Shown here: positions 59,501-64,000 of the stretch, in pieces | Layout: each line of letters begins with the position of its first letter | Numbering within the stretch: position 1 is the stretch's first letter | Assembly (NCBI GenBank): GCA_014155875.1 | Contig: JACEFZ010026849.1 | Location: forward strand, 858,001 to 922,000 | Source: Cepaea nemoralis | Taxonomy: Eukaryota; Mollusca; Gastropoda; Stylommatophora; Helicidae | Reading direction: 5' to 3' | Length of the DNA stretch: 64,000 nt | Translations under genes and position numbers: made by a program | The notes under the pieces: generated by a model | What the model saw: the letters and a program-made list of their open reading frames with translations, nothing else | Database searches by the model: none | What the model was told of the DNA's origin: nothing

Positions 59501-61631
59501 ATTGCAGGGAAATATAATTGTGTGTTTATTAGTTTTGTTAAGTTATAATTACCAAGAGATGAAGAAAAGGCACTGGATAGGATACTCATTGAGCAAACCT
59601 AAGAATAGGATAACTAGCAAGGCCTTTGTCCGGAATCCAAGGGACAAAAGAAATAGAGGAGGACCTAAAACACATGGACAAGATTGGTTGAAACAGAAAT
59701 AAATAATGTAGGGAGGATATGGAAGGTGTTACATGGGATAGCTAAGAATAGGAGGGCTTGGAGTGAACTGATTGGGGGGCTTAGATGGTGTTACATGGGA
59801 TAGCTAAGAACAGGAGGGCTTGGGGTGAGCTGGTTGGGGGACTTAGATGGTGTTACATGGGATAGCTAAGAACAGGAGGGCTTGGGGTGAGCTGGTTGGG
59901 GGGCTTAGATGGTGTTACATGGGATAGCTAAGAACAGGAGGGCTTGGGGTGAGCTGGTTGGGGGACTTAGATGGTGTTACATGGGATAGCTAAGAACAGG
60001 AGGGCTTGGGGTGAGCTGGTTGGGGGACTTAGATGGTGTTACATGGGATAGCTAAGAACAGGAGGACTTGGGGTGAGATGGTTGGGGGGCTTAGATGGTG
60101 TTACATGGGATAGCTAAGAACAGGAGGGCTTGGGGTGAGCTGGTTGGGGGACTTAGATGGTGTTACATGGGATAGCTAAGAACAGGAGGGCTTGGGGTGA
60201 GCTGGTTGGGGGACTTAGATGGTGTTACATGGGATAGCTAAGAACAGGAGGGCTTGGGGTGAGCTGATTGGGGGATTATAACCCAATGGGAATAAAGGGT
60301 GAATGAGGAAGTTGTAATTGGGTTCATGGAATATCACAAGCTTGCTTAGTTTGACCATGTCTTCTGCTGCTGCTGATGGTGTACATTACTACCTAAGTCA
60401 TCATCATCGTCCAGTTTCATGCCGGCAGGCTTGGGCGATCATGCCTCTCCACAAATTGTGATCTCAGACGGCACGGATCAGTTCTTGTGTTGACTCCCAA
60501 CCTTGCCATGACACAAGACTGTCAAGAATATTCTCACTCGGTCTCCATTGATCTCTCTTTCTGCAAATTTTTCTGGTTGTCACACCGTGTTCCAGTTTTT
60601 GTCTTCTTATAATGTGGCCAAAAAACGATGGCTGCTTCTTTCTGATGTTTGTGATAAGTTGTCTTTGTGACTCAGCTTCCCTCAAAATGTCCAAATTGCT
60701 CATTTTGGCTGTCAAAAAGGACAATGAATTATTGATCAAAATGTTCTTAATTTGATAGAATGAAGTATTTGCTTGTCCTATTCTGTTTGTTATCTCAGTG
60801 ATGCATTTCCAATAGGTGTATGATTCTGCTAACAACATTTTAAGACAGAATAATTTTAAATAACTTTCTAGGACAGAAAGTTATTAACAACTTTCTAGGA
60901 ATGAAGGATGTTAAATAACTTTCTAGTATAGAAGACATTAAATTCTTCTCCTTCTTCTGCTGCATTCATCCAGAGGTTTTTTGTGTGGACGTGATTGCAT
61001 GTTACTTGAGGGCTTATGCTCCGTTAGACGATGAAAGACAGCAGTAGAAGAAGAATGGTCTTAATTGTAAATTTCACTACAACTATTATGTGTTCTTGTA
61101 CTATTTTTTCTGTACTTATATAAAACACAATTATGTTTATTATTTTGGGCACTTTCTTTTTTTCTCTGTGTGTGTGTACAAGCATTAACCCATATATTTT
61201 CTTGTACTATTTGTTTTGGTGAATATATAAAACACATAATAACCCTTATATTTTCTATTGTGTTCTTTTATGTACAAATATAAAACAAGCAACAACCTGT
61301 ATATTTTCTTGTGTTGTTTTTTAATGTACAAGCAGTAACCTTTATATTGTTTTGTACTGTTTGTATATACTTATACAGAACGAAAAAAAATGCTTATATT
61401 TTTTATTTACTTATATAGAGCAAAGGATGCATAGTAATATTTGGAGGAGTGACCAGCTATGGTGGCGATGTGGTGCGGACAAAGCGAATACTCTCTGTTC
61501 GAGTTGCTGTTGGTAATTTATTAGAGCTATCTTGGGAAGTGGTTTGTGATGTTATAAAAGACCGCTGGAATGAAATTGACTTAAATGAATTAGGAATTCC
61601 CTTGTCTTTGCAAGCTAAAGTCTTTTTATAG
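26094..61631 (+). CDS. KLHDC10: Kelch domain-containing protein 10, multi-exon gene
   Basis: KLHDC10 (fly homologue slim) is a six-bladed kelch propeller protein. In mammals it is a CUL2-elongin substrate receptor that reads C-terminal degrons, and it has been linked to ASK1 signalling (family knowledge). Exons: candidate 26094-26100, then 40369-40517, 45008-45092, 45944-46182, 48300-48451, 49050-49134, 52222-52288, 55016-55063, 59337-59494, 61419-61631. All joins keep frame, giving 400 residues with the candidate start or 397 without; the human protein is 442, the difference being its N-terminal extension. Kelch signatures: SLYSLGGFNP, FLFGGTAIPFGE, YIVGGTSGYIYNSEVFRLDL, YVFGGGTERDAFSLVN, CHSCCQYKNDVFLVGG, CIVIFGGV. 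The C terminus has NLLELSWEVV in the place of the family's elongin-binding box. The introns are loaded with transposons. Only the first coding exon is in doubt. Confidence 0.93.
27890..28133 (-). mobile_element. SINE-E copy
   Basis: In minus-strand sense it starts gggagtcttcgtggtgaagt, with an A-box-like tggtcaagcca and a B-box-like gggttcgattcc near 28075, then a body with gtgcaatgaagtcgaccctg and an A/T-rich tail near 27885. Shorter relatives lie at 32520-32680 (+) and 47055-47220 (-). Confidence 0.75.
28750..30520 (-). mobile_element. L-C LINE copy with 5' inversion (twin priming)
   Basis: The 3' half (28750-29579) is antisense: [36 protein letters not shown] and [11 protein letters not shown] are intact in one 219-codon frame, and the tail is (ctcat)n at 28750. 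The 5' part (29580-30520) is in the opposite, plus orientation: a long 5' UTR, then the endonuclease from about 29955 ([30 protein letters not shown]). One TSD pair, gatctacatagt, brackets both halves (28738-28749 and 32065-32076, the latter displaced by the L-A derivative), so they arose in one event. The middle of the reverse transcriptase is missing. Confidence 0.88.
30530..32061 (-). mobile_element. L-A derivative with internal deletion, complete ends
   Basis: In minus-strand sense it has about 440 bp of 5' UTR (31622-32061) joined directly to the last third of the reverse transcriptase and the C2H2 tail (30597-31622, a 341-codon open frame with LLFADDAAITTHSEEEL, FTYLGSEVNS, LLYGSETWT, GRRSQGRPLLRYKDV and CIYCGQSF), then the 3' UTR. 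The endonuclease and RT fingers/palm are deleted. It is flanked by a perfect 12-bp TSD, aaggatctacat, at 30518-30529 and 32062-32073. Confidence 0.9.
32520..32680 (+). mobile_element. SINE-E related copy
   Basis: Head gttgaagtggtttagccact with a degenerate B box (ggaggtttgtttcc), then a diverged body with ctatggagtttcagcac. It ends at the L-C tail at 32680. Confidence 0.55.
32681..32933 (-). mobile_element. L-C LINE 3' end fragment
   Basis: A (ctcat)n tail then antisense C-terminal sequence (ggcttcatgtatcgatattc, gtcagcctcttcctctgctt). About 250 bp, 5'-truncated. Confidence 0.8.
32935..34432 (-). mobile_element. L-D RTE-like LINE, best copy, split by SINE-C
   Basis: Minus-strand translation from the right: QRVRKKIQPEIGEEQCGFVE then GTVNAVYMLRTVIERAI and LCFID, interrupted, then [78 protein letters not shown] and a C terminus with [20 protein letters not shown]. 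The YADD active site is intact in a 356-codon stretch, although the upstream part is frameshifted near 33925 and 5'-truncated. It ends with a catgattgatt-like tail at 32935. Confidence 0.88.
34013..34223 (-). mobile_element. SINE-C inserted in L-D
   Basis: In minus-strand sense the tRNA-like head (ctaagggcttgcgaacgcgg, B-box-like gggttcgaaaccc) is followed by the family body (tggcaaactactgaacgtaa, gtgttgactgcaacgtcc). A 10-bp TSD, agtcaataaa, lies at 34003-34012 and 34224-34233, inside the L-D FIDYTKAFD region. Confidence 0.88.
34447..34735 (-). mobile_element. L-C LINE 5' UTR fragment
   Basis: Antisense to the 5' UTR at 29590-29885 (matching ctaggccagtcgca, caacctctagcc-type and catcggcaggctactaattt blocks). 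No coding part. Confidence 0.75.
35120..35270 (+). mobile_element. SINE-D body fragment
   Basis: Shares atatcttgggaagtaaaggc and the following agctgg...gatatcaccc-type region with other SINE-D copies; the tRNA head is missing. Confidence 0.5.
35372..35532. repeat. (CT)n microsatellite
   Basis: About 160 bp of CT repeats with a few interruptions. Confidence 0.95.
35555..37060 (+). mobile_element. Decayed L-D LINE copy, split by an L-A derivative
   Basis: The left part (35555-35790) still reads CTKAFDKV, KQG and SPDLFSLYFERPGIRLGG with many lesions. The right part resumes near 36750 with NQVNKFKYLGAFITSD and fades by 37060. It is much older than the 32935 copy. Confidence 0.6.
35796..36305 (-). 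mobile_element. Minimal L-A derivative: 5' UTR fused to 3' end
   Basis: At the left is the antisense L-A 3' end (ggcaccttgctgtcttgaca, gatgatagtttg), followed at once by the antisense L-A 5' UTR (35890-36305, parallel to 31640-32061 and 41059-41450). No coding sequence remains, so it is a roughly 510-bp non-autonomous form. Confidence 0.8.
37371..37620 (+). mobile_element. SINE-C copy
   Basis: Head ggtctccatggctaaaggct with a B-box-like gcgttcgaaactc, body with ggcaaactactgaacgtaaa and the end gtcctgtaaaggatatgcaa. Confidence 0.8.
37835..38065 (+). mobile_element. SINE-D copy
   Basis: tRNA-like head around gtggtcatgggctcaaatcc, then agattgacccagtctaaaat, ggtaccagaaaatgtcttgg and tgtgatactgaccacatcac. 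Confidence 0.75.
38400..39190 (-). mobile_element. L-D-like LINE 3' part, split by L-C
   Basis: The outer pieces (38400-38603 and 38925-39190) are antisense to an L-D-type C terminus (cf. 60464-60838). The L-C piece lies between them. Confidence 0.6.
38604..38913 (-). mobile_element. L-C LINE 3' end fragment with TSD
   Basis: A degenerate (ctcat)n tail and antisense C terminus (VKWFGHITRLP and KIRNDEIKTNVGVIGAL in translation). An 11-bp TSD, ctatttttact, lies at 38593-38603 and 38914-38924. Confidence 0.85.
39440..39600 (-). mobile_element. SINE-D 3' part
   Basis: Antisense SINE-D body: gaccaatcggcactcgatgg, catgtggtcagtgtcatgcc, gatacctattttagaccca. The head is missing. Confidence 0.6.
40180..40345. 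repeat. Short tandem repeat of about 24-bp half-units
   Basis: Alternating gttttctgtgtatgtnggttatta and attttccatgtgtatttgtcatta units, ending about 25 bp before the KLHDC10 exon 2 acceptor. Confidence 0.8.
40369..40517 (+). CDS. KLHDC10: KLHDC10 coding exon 2
   Basis: 149 bp encoding PLCTCCPVGRSGHRIIVTDD, then SLYSLGGFNPVLSGY and ending HPLFKE. It aligns with human RSGHRC-x-x-D-x-x-x-LYVFGGYNP and PLFREL. The donor is GAG|GTATTT. The 5' border at ccatag is the best acceptor in frame but is less certain than the rest. Confidence 0.85.
40595..40985. repeat. Diverged tandem repeat, about 40-bp unit
   Basis: Roughly nine copies built on gaggtttaacacagagcatc and caaggagatgctaacaaa, with indels; KLHDC10 intron 2. 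Confidence 0.85.
41059..44925 (+). mobile_element. L-A LINE copy with full 5' end, 3'-truncated, split by L-B
   Basis: The 5' UTR (41059-41560) is followed by an APE endonuclease: LRLGTWNVRTMCPGF, YAPTLTS, DCIYMLGDFNARVG near 42005, and HWHQLDFIITRRQ with SADCDTDHSLV near 42290. Several frameshifts occur. After the L-B insert the ORF continues (HKRQDWFAANSQTLQPLIDK near 44250, MNRWVEHYMELYS, GKDGIPIEVI) and stops near DCN at 44920, where intron sequence begins. The loss of the 3' half is unusual for a retrotransposon and implies a later deletion. Confidence 0.85.
42544..44230 (-). mobile_element. L-B LINE with RNase H, inserted in L-A
   Basis: In minus-strand sense: GLPQGSAISPVLFNVYTSKI, TFADDIL near 44060, LKYLGITFDRSLSFKDHVE, SVIDYGLELLTVSKSQL, then an RNase H with VIIYTDGSV, VIVTDSESMLRRV and ITWIFSPGHAGVLGNEQADR, and a Cys-rich end. 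The tail is (TGAT)n at 42544. A perfect 10-bp TSD, tacggcactg, lies at 42534-42543 and 44231-44240. It is 5'-truncated, with a frameshift near 43150 and small lesions. The C-terminal RNase H suggests an I/Ingi-like clade. Confidence 0.9.
45008..45092 (+). CDS. KLHDC10: KLHDC10 coding exon 3
   Basis: 85 bp encoding LWRFNLSTRKWQLLDDFYSV then PPTIASHT and one base. It follows LFKE of exon 2 as human ELWRY follows LFR. The acceptor is TTTTCAG|TTA and the donor A|GTAAGT. Confidence 0.92.
45944..46182 (+). CDS. KLHDC10: KLHDC10 coding exon 4
   Basis: 239 bp encoding IAKVGRWLFLFGGTAIPFGE (human form VFGGTGIPFGE), a longer loop than in vertebrates (TPTSALYRYDLQSPTRASS and a Cys pair), then WHLIPVTGDIPEERYGH. 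The acceptor is TACCCAG|TT and the donor CAT|GTAAGT. Confidence 0.92.
46369..46741 (+). mobile_element. L-B2-like LINE RNase H 3' fragment
   Basis: Plus-strand pieces IVWIFCPGHARVWGN, TDRLAGNAPLGGRLPMDKG and TFNQIAVGTISSVTFHWLL, ending in Cys-rich sequence and actcaactactcaactcaa. Degenerate; KLHDC10 intron 4. Confidence 0.7.
46790..46935 (+). mobile_element. LINE 3' end remnant
   Basis: Shares tgggatcgctaaagatagga, attggttgaggacctatacc and ccaatgggggataaagggtg with the LINE tail at 59700-60300. Confidence 0.6.
47055..47220 (-). mobile_element. SINE-E related fragment
   Basis: Antisense to the SINE-E body (ggattgacttcattgcgcca, ggtctctttctgcagga), ending ggagactcccc; part of the head has been lost. 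Confidence 0.55.
47681..47885 (+). mobile_element. SINE-B head with a different body
   Basis: The first 85 bp match SINE-B (ggtcagcatggccgaatgga, ccggtgtgctgatgc, ggggttcaacc) but the rest diverges (aaccaacctaccaaacaaca, gcaccatgtgacctagatgc), so it may be a related subfamily. Confidence 0.65.
47925..48112 (+). mobile_element. SINE-C copy
   Basis: B-box-like ggtggttcgaatcgc, then agaaagcaatggcaaactac, gctggtgttgacagcgatgt and gtcctgtaaaggatatgcac with an A tail. Confidence 0.8.
48300..48451 (+). CDS. KLHDC10: KLHDC10 coding exon 5
   Basis: 152 bp encoding TMTMSFPYVYIVGGTSGYIY, NSEVFRLDL and KWAKLSS, ending PVG plus AG of an Arg codon. It matches human LYVFGGTTGYIYSTDLHKLDL. The acceptor is CCTCAG|ACG and the donor AG|GTCAGT. 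Confidence 0.93.
49050..49134 (+). CDS. KLHDC10: KLHDC10 coding exon 6
   Basis: 85 bp. It completes Arg and encodes YRHETAFDGKKLYVFGGGTE and RDAFSLVN (human RYRHEIAHDGQRIYILGGGT). The acceptor is CCTCCAG|A and the donor AAT|GTAAGA. Confidence 0.93.
49655..49965 (+). repeat. Dispersed repeat of unknown type
   Basis: Shares gggcaaggtgg-like and ctcaaccag/ggtaggcaga-like blocks with 11150-11320, but both copies are too diverged to classify. Confidence 0.3.
49965..50130 (+). mobile_element. L-D LINE 3' end fragment
   Basis: Degenerate plus-strand copy of the L-D C terminus (cf. the GKIEGNRPKGRPREKYLDGL region), ending ccagcatggcacaagatgtt. Confidence 0.55.
50161..50450 (+). mobile_element. SINE-B copy
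   Basis: Head ggtcagcgtggtcaaatgga, body ttgacttggggatgtaaatt, end gcaagtgagcgcccccc. About 8 bp, gttaaaaa, repeats on both sides. Confidence 0.8.
50620..50790 (-). mobile_element. SINE-D copy, 3' part
   Basis: Antisense body: catcttgtggacacatggtg, aagacatttcctggtaccaa, ttaggctgggttaacctgag. Confidence 0.65.
50803..51108 (-). mobile_element. SINE-B copy, inverted
   Basis: Reverse complement of SINE-B: cgctcactcgctttgaactc at the left and cattcgaccatgctgacctg at the right. With the direct copy 350 bp upstream it forms an inverted pair in one intron. Confidence 0.85.
51180..51612 (-). mobile_element. SINE-D copy split by L-B
   Basis: Antisense SINE-D body parts (51180-51231 and 51534-51612: tatggtcagtatcgtgtcag, gaggctgggtcgacccc). 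The L-B fragment sits between them. Confidence 0.65.
51232..51523 (-). mobile_element. L-B LINE 3' fragment with TSD
   Basis: The same 3' region as the 42544 copy (Cys-rich end TEHLWECPECCDVDS, (TGAT)n tail at the left). A 10-bp TSD, actgggtgat, lies at 51222-51231 and 51524-51533. Confidence 0.88.
51966..52200 (+). mobile_element. SINE-C copy abutting KLHDC10 exon 7
   Basis: Head gccggctgtgtggtgagggg, body with aagcaatggcaaactactga and gatgttgactgcgatgtcct, end gtaaagattatgcaacta. It ends about 21 bp before the exon 7 acceptor. Confidence 0.82.
52222..52288 (+). CDS. KLHDC10: KLHDC10 coding exon 7
   Basis: 67 bp encoding IHTFDITACEWGTLKTFPDP and QH plus one base of Gly (human KIHAYNLETNAWEE). 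The acceptor is CCCCCAG|ATT, 21 bp after a SINE-C copy; the donor is G|GTTAGT. Confidence 0.9.
52690..54956. repeat. 29-bp minisatellite, interrupted by a LINE
   Basis: Unit attacagcaaactttcatta + tggagatac, about 30 copies at 52690-53606 and about 11 at 54637-54956, with a shorter 25-26-bp variant (ggagataattac) and one-base variants. No spacer-repeat alternation is present, so it is not CRISPR. It lies in KLHDC10 intron 7. Confidence 0.95.
53607..54636 (-). mobile_element. L-E LINE inside the minisatellite
   Basis: Minus-strand reading: TGVKQGCVLSPMLFGIAIDW, EDLDFADDLVLLSS (FADD active site), IGLQINTTKTKTIDL, PVLTYGCESWKSM, ENKCLRRLLNI, then a C terminus with YIGHVLRMDKSRLPYQAL and KRKRRRPRETLRRTI. 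The tail is (TTAG)n at 53607. It is 5'-truncated in the RT; the 236-codon stretch is largely intact, with FTYPGS in place of FTYLGS. Confidence 0.88.
55016..55063 (+). CDS. KLHDC10: KLHDC10 coding exon 8 (small)
   Basis: 48 bp encoding HPKSRKCHSCCQYKN between split Gly and Asp codons (human AARRCHSCVQIKND). The acceptor is TTTTCAG|GT and the donor G|GTATGA. It begins about 60 bp after the 29-bp minisatellite. Confidence 0.9.
55666..56113 (-). mobile_element. L-B2 LINE 3' fragment split by SINE-B
   Basis: The outer parts (55666-55737 and 56021-56113) match 18510-18670 in antisense (tgcaatccggacatatccat, aagtgccagttctgtgttgg). SINE-B interrupts the match. Confidence 0.75.
55738..56020 (+). mobile_element. 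SINE-B inserted in L-B2
   Basis: A complete SINE-B (gaccagcatggatgaatgga to gagcaagcgccaaaaaaa), with an approximate 9-bp duplication (atatgtatc / atatgcatc) on its sides. Confidence 0.8.
56280..57070 (+). mobile_element. LINE 3' end split by a deleted mariner
   Basis: Degenerate C-terminal LINE pieces (CWHWIGHIFRKPDN near 56350; IRGRPES near 56430) resume after the mariner near 56970 with ELETEMNNVDKTWRELHGIA, as in the LINE end at 59555-59800. Confidence 0.6.
56494..56965 (+). mobile_element. Internally deleted mariner
   Basis: About 470 bp. It starts with a mariner N-terminal helix-turn-helix (NKEEQCFVIRFWINEGVKPI, then EIHWRMKVQYVDACLS), then jumps to the C-terminal end (MICIERSDDYIEK, the family's W-x-K-CIE-x-x-GDYIEK). 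The catalytic core is gone. Exact ends were not resolved. Confidence 0.65.
57315..57711 (+). mobile_element. L-B2-like LINE RNase H 3' fragment with TSD
   Basis: Plus-strand PGHAGVQGNERADKLAGEAT, ADILNALREVRLLRE, HRTGVVSRYTLRDLLRRGSE and a (ACTA)n tail. A perfect 12-bp TSD, atccacatacat, lies at 57303-57314 and 57712-57723. Confidence 0.9.
58079..58322 (+). mobile_element. SINE-C inserted in L-C
   Basis: Head gccggtctctctggccgagg, B-box-like gcggttcgacccc, end gtcctgtaaaggatatgcga. TSD aaacagaggt at 58069-58078 and 58323-58332. Confidence 0.9.
58346..58571 (-). mobile_element. SINE-F inserted in L-C
   Basis: In minus-strand sense it starts ggagcggctggcagagtggc with a B-box-like cgggttcaaatcc at about 58520, then a body unlike the other families. 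A perfect 14-bp TSD, taatgactataact, lies at 58332-58345 and 58572-58585. Confidence 0.9.
59337..59494 (+). CDS. KLHDC10: KLHDC10 coding exon 9
   Basis: 158 bp encoding DVFLVGGVSGTSATNEMTLY, DDIWKFSLTEATWFK and APLYFHSADFLP (human DVFICGGYNGE, GDIWKLNL, PVYFHCAAVTP). The loop after the GG pair is longer than in human. The acceptor is TTAACAG|AT and the donor CCA|GTGAGT. It lies about 100 bp after a five-element nest. Confidence 0.92.
59555..59720 (+). mobile_element. LINE 3' end fragment
   Basis: Plus-strand RNPRDKRNRGGPKTHGQDWL then a frame change to EINNVGRIWKVLHGIAKN, the usual LINE C-terminal RGRP-x-x-TW region. It runs straight into the 62-bp array. Confidence 0.65.
59720..60285. repeat. 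62-bp tandem repeat derived from a LINE tail
   Basis: About nine units of agatggtgttacatgggata + gctaagaacaggagggcttg + gggtgagctggttgggggac + tt. The unit is a piece of the LINE C-terminal coding end, compare 46800-46910. The units differ by only a few bases. Confidence 0.92.
60390..60838 (-). mobile_element. L-D-like LINE 3' fragment
   Basis: Minus-strand WKCITEITNRIGQANTSFYQ, IKNILINNSLSFLTAKM, KQPSFFGHIIRRQKLEHGVT and a C terminus ending in VSWQGWESTQEL, with a catcatcatc tail near 60400. Confidence 0.75.
60840..60945. repeat. Short imperfect tandem repeat
   Basis: Three copies of a ttaaataactttctagna-type unit of about 35 bp. Confidence 0.6.
61419..61631 (+). CDS. KLHDC10: KLHDC10 terminal coding exon 10
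   Basis: 213 bp including the TAG stop at 61629-61631. It encodes SKGCIVIFGGVTSYGG, then VRTKRILSVRVAVGN and LLELSWEVVCDVIK. Family members have LLEL-x-WEKLL here, a BC-box-like elongin-binding segment. The last 20 residues (NELGIPLSLQAKVFL) are diverged from the vertebrate LLHLGLTQ end but keep the LG step. Confidence 0.92.
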   Translation, partial: SKGCIVIFGGVTSYGGDVVRTKRILSVRVAVGNLLELSWEVVCDVIKDRWNEIDLNELGIPLSLQAKVFL

Positions 61632-61653
61632 TATTTATCATTATAAATTGATG

Positions 61654-61659
61654 AATAAA
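61654..61659 (+). promoter_or_regulatory. Polyadenylation signal of KLHDC10
   Basis: AATAAA lies 23 bp after the stop codon. A second AATAAA occurs near 61825 and could serve a longer 3' UTR. Confidence 0.6.
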
Positions 61660-62860
61660 TTACATGCAGAATGTAATAACTGTATGGTTAGTTGGGCAGG
61701 TCAGTTTTAACATTGAAACATTTCTAGTCGGAAGTATTGTTTTATTGATAATACAGTTGATGAAGAAATGAAAGTGATAGTAGTGACTATGTTGTCTTAT
61801 GGCCGGTTGGTAAATGTGTGGTTTAATAAATGCCTGGCACTCATCAGTTGTAGAGTAATTGTTCTTTAGTCAACTCCAGAATTATCAGTTGTAGAGTAAT
61901 TATTCTTTATTGAGCGGGGAGTTGGTGTAATCATTAGAAGGCTACGCTGATCGTGTCTTGAGCGCAGTCAGATGAGGGTTCTACACTCATGTTTGTCGCC
62001 CATGAAGAGAATAAATGACTGGCCTCCTATTCCTCCATGCATGCATTCAGGCCTACAATATGTAATGACCTTATCACATCATAGACCCATAGCAGTCTCC
62101 AGCTTCCTGGCGTTTAAAAAAAAATGGTATATATATATTAATATTTTAAAAACCTAACTGGTTCAGTACATGTTTTAAAAAAAAAAATAGAATAGGCAGC
62201 TTCCATATGTCAGGTTTACTATTTATAATCAAATTAATGTTCGCTGTTTCTGTTGGCACTTACAATCAGGTTGGAATATGATGTCTCATTACCAGCTGGC
62301 AGAATTTATGTTCTAATGCTTGATTGGTCCAGATGGTAGAGAAGTTGCTGTTTATATTATGCACCAACACAACAAAGAAACTAGCTGGCAATGTATGTTT
62401 TGTTGTTGTTGGTAGAATGAGAAGCTGGTGCTAATTAGTGATATTGTTTATAAAGACATACATGTACCTAGTGTCTGCCTGCATTTAAAATCAAGCTTCA
62501 GAATGTTTCATTGCTACCTGGTACAATATCCATTTTAATTTAATGTCTTAGTAGTAGATCTGATATAATAGTTGTTCTGTACAATCTGTTTTACAAAAAC
62601 TATCTTGTACTGTACATGTTTTAGTAGAAGGAATAAACTGCATACTTTCTTGAAGAGTCAGTTAGTATAGTTAAGTTTTTATGTTGTATCAGATCCTGTT
62701 AGTGAAGAACTTGTTGTTATCTTTAATTCCTTATACAATCAAGGAAGTCATAGTATCATGGTGATGGTTGTCGTAAAGCGCCATTGATTTCAGTTGCTCA
62801 CTCTGGTAACAGATAGAAAAGGAATTGGTAATAAGCATCCATAATAATCATTACAGAGGG
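61660..62860. other. 3' flank of KLHDC10, no feature seen
   Basis: A+T-rich DNA with no recognised coding sequence. A short duplication (tatcagttgtagagtaatt) occurs at 61844 and 61882. Confidence 0.35.
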
Positions 62861-62862
62861 AG

Positions 62863-63153
62863 GTCAGCATGGCCGAACGGATAAGAGCAACCACTCTTAA
62901 ACTTCCGGTGTGCTGATGCTGAGGTAGTTGATTCAACCCCTACACCTGTCAGTTGGAATAAAATATTTACTTCTCATCCTTAATTGGGGACATAAATTAG
63001 AAATACCTCAGAAGTCGGAGTGAGTTTGCCTGATTGGTGAGTGACACTGGTAATACGGAAAGCTAATCCACATGCAAACATCAGTCCAGTGCACTAGCAG
63101 TAGTAGGACATGTGTGGACTAAGTTTGAGTTCAAGAGAGCCGATGCCCCAAAA
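62863..63153 (+). mobile_element. SINE-B copy
   Basis: Head ggtcagcatggccgaacgga, B-box-like gattcaacccc, body attggggacataaattagaa, end agagccgatgccccaaaaa. Confidence 0.82.
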
Positions 63154-63369
63154 ATATTTGTTAAAGTAACTTGGAAAGAACAGTGATGGAAGGCATGGTT
63201 CCTGGATGAAGTGGCAGGGCTTGGACTACATGCAGATGGACACAGGATATTGCAGACACATTTGGCATCAGGCAGGAAAAATTGCAAGAGATCTAGAAAC
63301 TTATTATTGAGCCATGGTGAGGGCAATGTTCTGCAAACGATCTATTGCATGGTGAATGAGCATCACAGG

Positions 63370-63640
63370 GAAGCAGCTGTAGGGCAGTGGCTAGCATGCT
63401 TGCCTGCCAAGCCCAGTGGTCATGTGTTTGAATCACCTTCAAGGCTGGGATATTTTTTTATTGACCAGGGCTGCCCAGGTTGACCCAACCCCTAAAATGG
63501 GTACCAGGAAGGGGAGGTAACTGGCATGTATTGATCACATTACCCATCAAGTGTTGATTGGCTAAAAACATGGCAGTGGCATTATGTATCCATACAGCTC
63601 ATGGCATGAAAAGGGGTCCTTTCCTTTACTGTTGCTTTAC
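63370..63640 (+). mobile_element. SINE-D copy, long form
   Basis: tRNA-like head at 63375-63450 (gtggctagcatgcttgcctg, B-box-like gtgtttgaatcac), then caggttgacccaacccctaa, atgggtaccaggaaggggag and a tail with gcatgaaaaggggtcctttc. It shows the 5' end that most other SINE-D copies lack. Confidence 0.78.
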
Positions 63641-64000
63641 GAAGCTTACACAGCCTCATAAAATATGTACCAGATGGATGGGGAATTAATCATTTCACTT
63701 CACTTTGTTCCATGACATATCACATTTGAAGGCCTTTCACTTTACACCCAAATGACAGTATTTCCCATGGTATGACTTTCAGCTTACAAGAAGTTCTAGC
63801 ATGCTCATTTGTTTTCCTATATTTATTAGATGTTAGGAAGAACAGCTTGTCTTGCTCATCTATGAGTGTTTAAGCTTCCTCTTCTTCTTTTGTTCACTGG
63901 AAATTTATTGTCTACATCTGCATTGTTGTCTTTTGTATAAACTTCAGTCTTTTTTAATTACCTTGATGGTCCATATAGAGTATTTAAGCATGATATTTCT

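Noticed and set aside
1..64000. A bacterial-type defence, biosynthetic or phage system
   Set aside because: No operon-like gene runs or ribosome binding sites. All long coding signals are spliced host exons or retrotransposon and mariner pieces.

Overview
This is a eukaryotic, intron-rich, repeat-saturated window from an invertebrate animal; it contains no operon, phage or CRISPR. I cannot name the species. A mollusc or other lophotrochozoan fits the mix of degenerate APE-type LINEs, tRNA-derived SINEs and mariner debris, but an arthropod is not excluded. Two host genes can be assembled exon by exon with matching splice phases, and they diverge from a shared intergenic region.

Minus strand, 2604-19271: cyclin H (CCNH), the cyclin of the CDK-activating kinase and TFIIH. 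Eight exons are secure and a ninth, terminal exon is a candidate. Plus strand, 26094-61631: KLHDC10, a kelch-repeat protein known as a CUL2 ubiquitin-ligase substrate receptor. Nine exons are secure; a 7-nt first coding exon about 14 kb upstream is a candidate that would complete a 400-residue reading frame. The two genes share no pathway that the sequence shows; both are conserved housekeeping genes whose introns have filled with transposons.

Almost everything else is mobile DNA. I use provisional names. L-A is a LINE with an APE endonuclease, a reverse transcriptase and a C-terminal C2H2 finger. L-B and L-B2 are LINEs with an RNase H domain. L-C and L-D are RTE-like LINEs. L-E is another LINE, found inside a minisatellite. 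SINE-A to SINE-F are tRNA-headed short elements. There are also a full-length mariner, a fold-back mariner and an internally deleted mariner, and a 322-bp palindromic MITE. Many insertions have readable target-site duplications (TSDs), so the order of nesting can be worked out.

Layout: 1-1850, L-A copy running in from outside; 2604-19271, CCNH with a mariner split by an L-C copy, SINEs and LINE pieces in its introns; 19272-26093, divergent intergenic region with a 402-bp satellite (22331-24288), a tRNA-Asp-like relic and the MITE; 26094-40368, proposed long first intron of KLHDC10, with a twin-primed L-C copy, internally deleted L-A derivatives and L-D copies; 40369-61631, the KLHDC10 body, with an L-A copy split by L-B, a 29-bp minisatellite split by L-E, and a five-element nest at 57150-59250; 61632-64000, 3' flank with a polyadenylation signal and two SINEs.

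The most notable observations are the 5'-inverted (twin-primed) L-C copy with its single TSD pair, LINE derivatives that keep only their two ends, the homogeneous 402-bp satellite capped by an inverted partial unit, the palindromic MITE next to a related unfilled site, and a KLHDC10 acceptor whose likely branch point sits at a SINE border.
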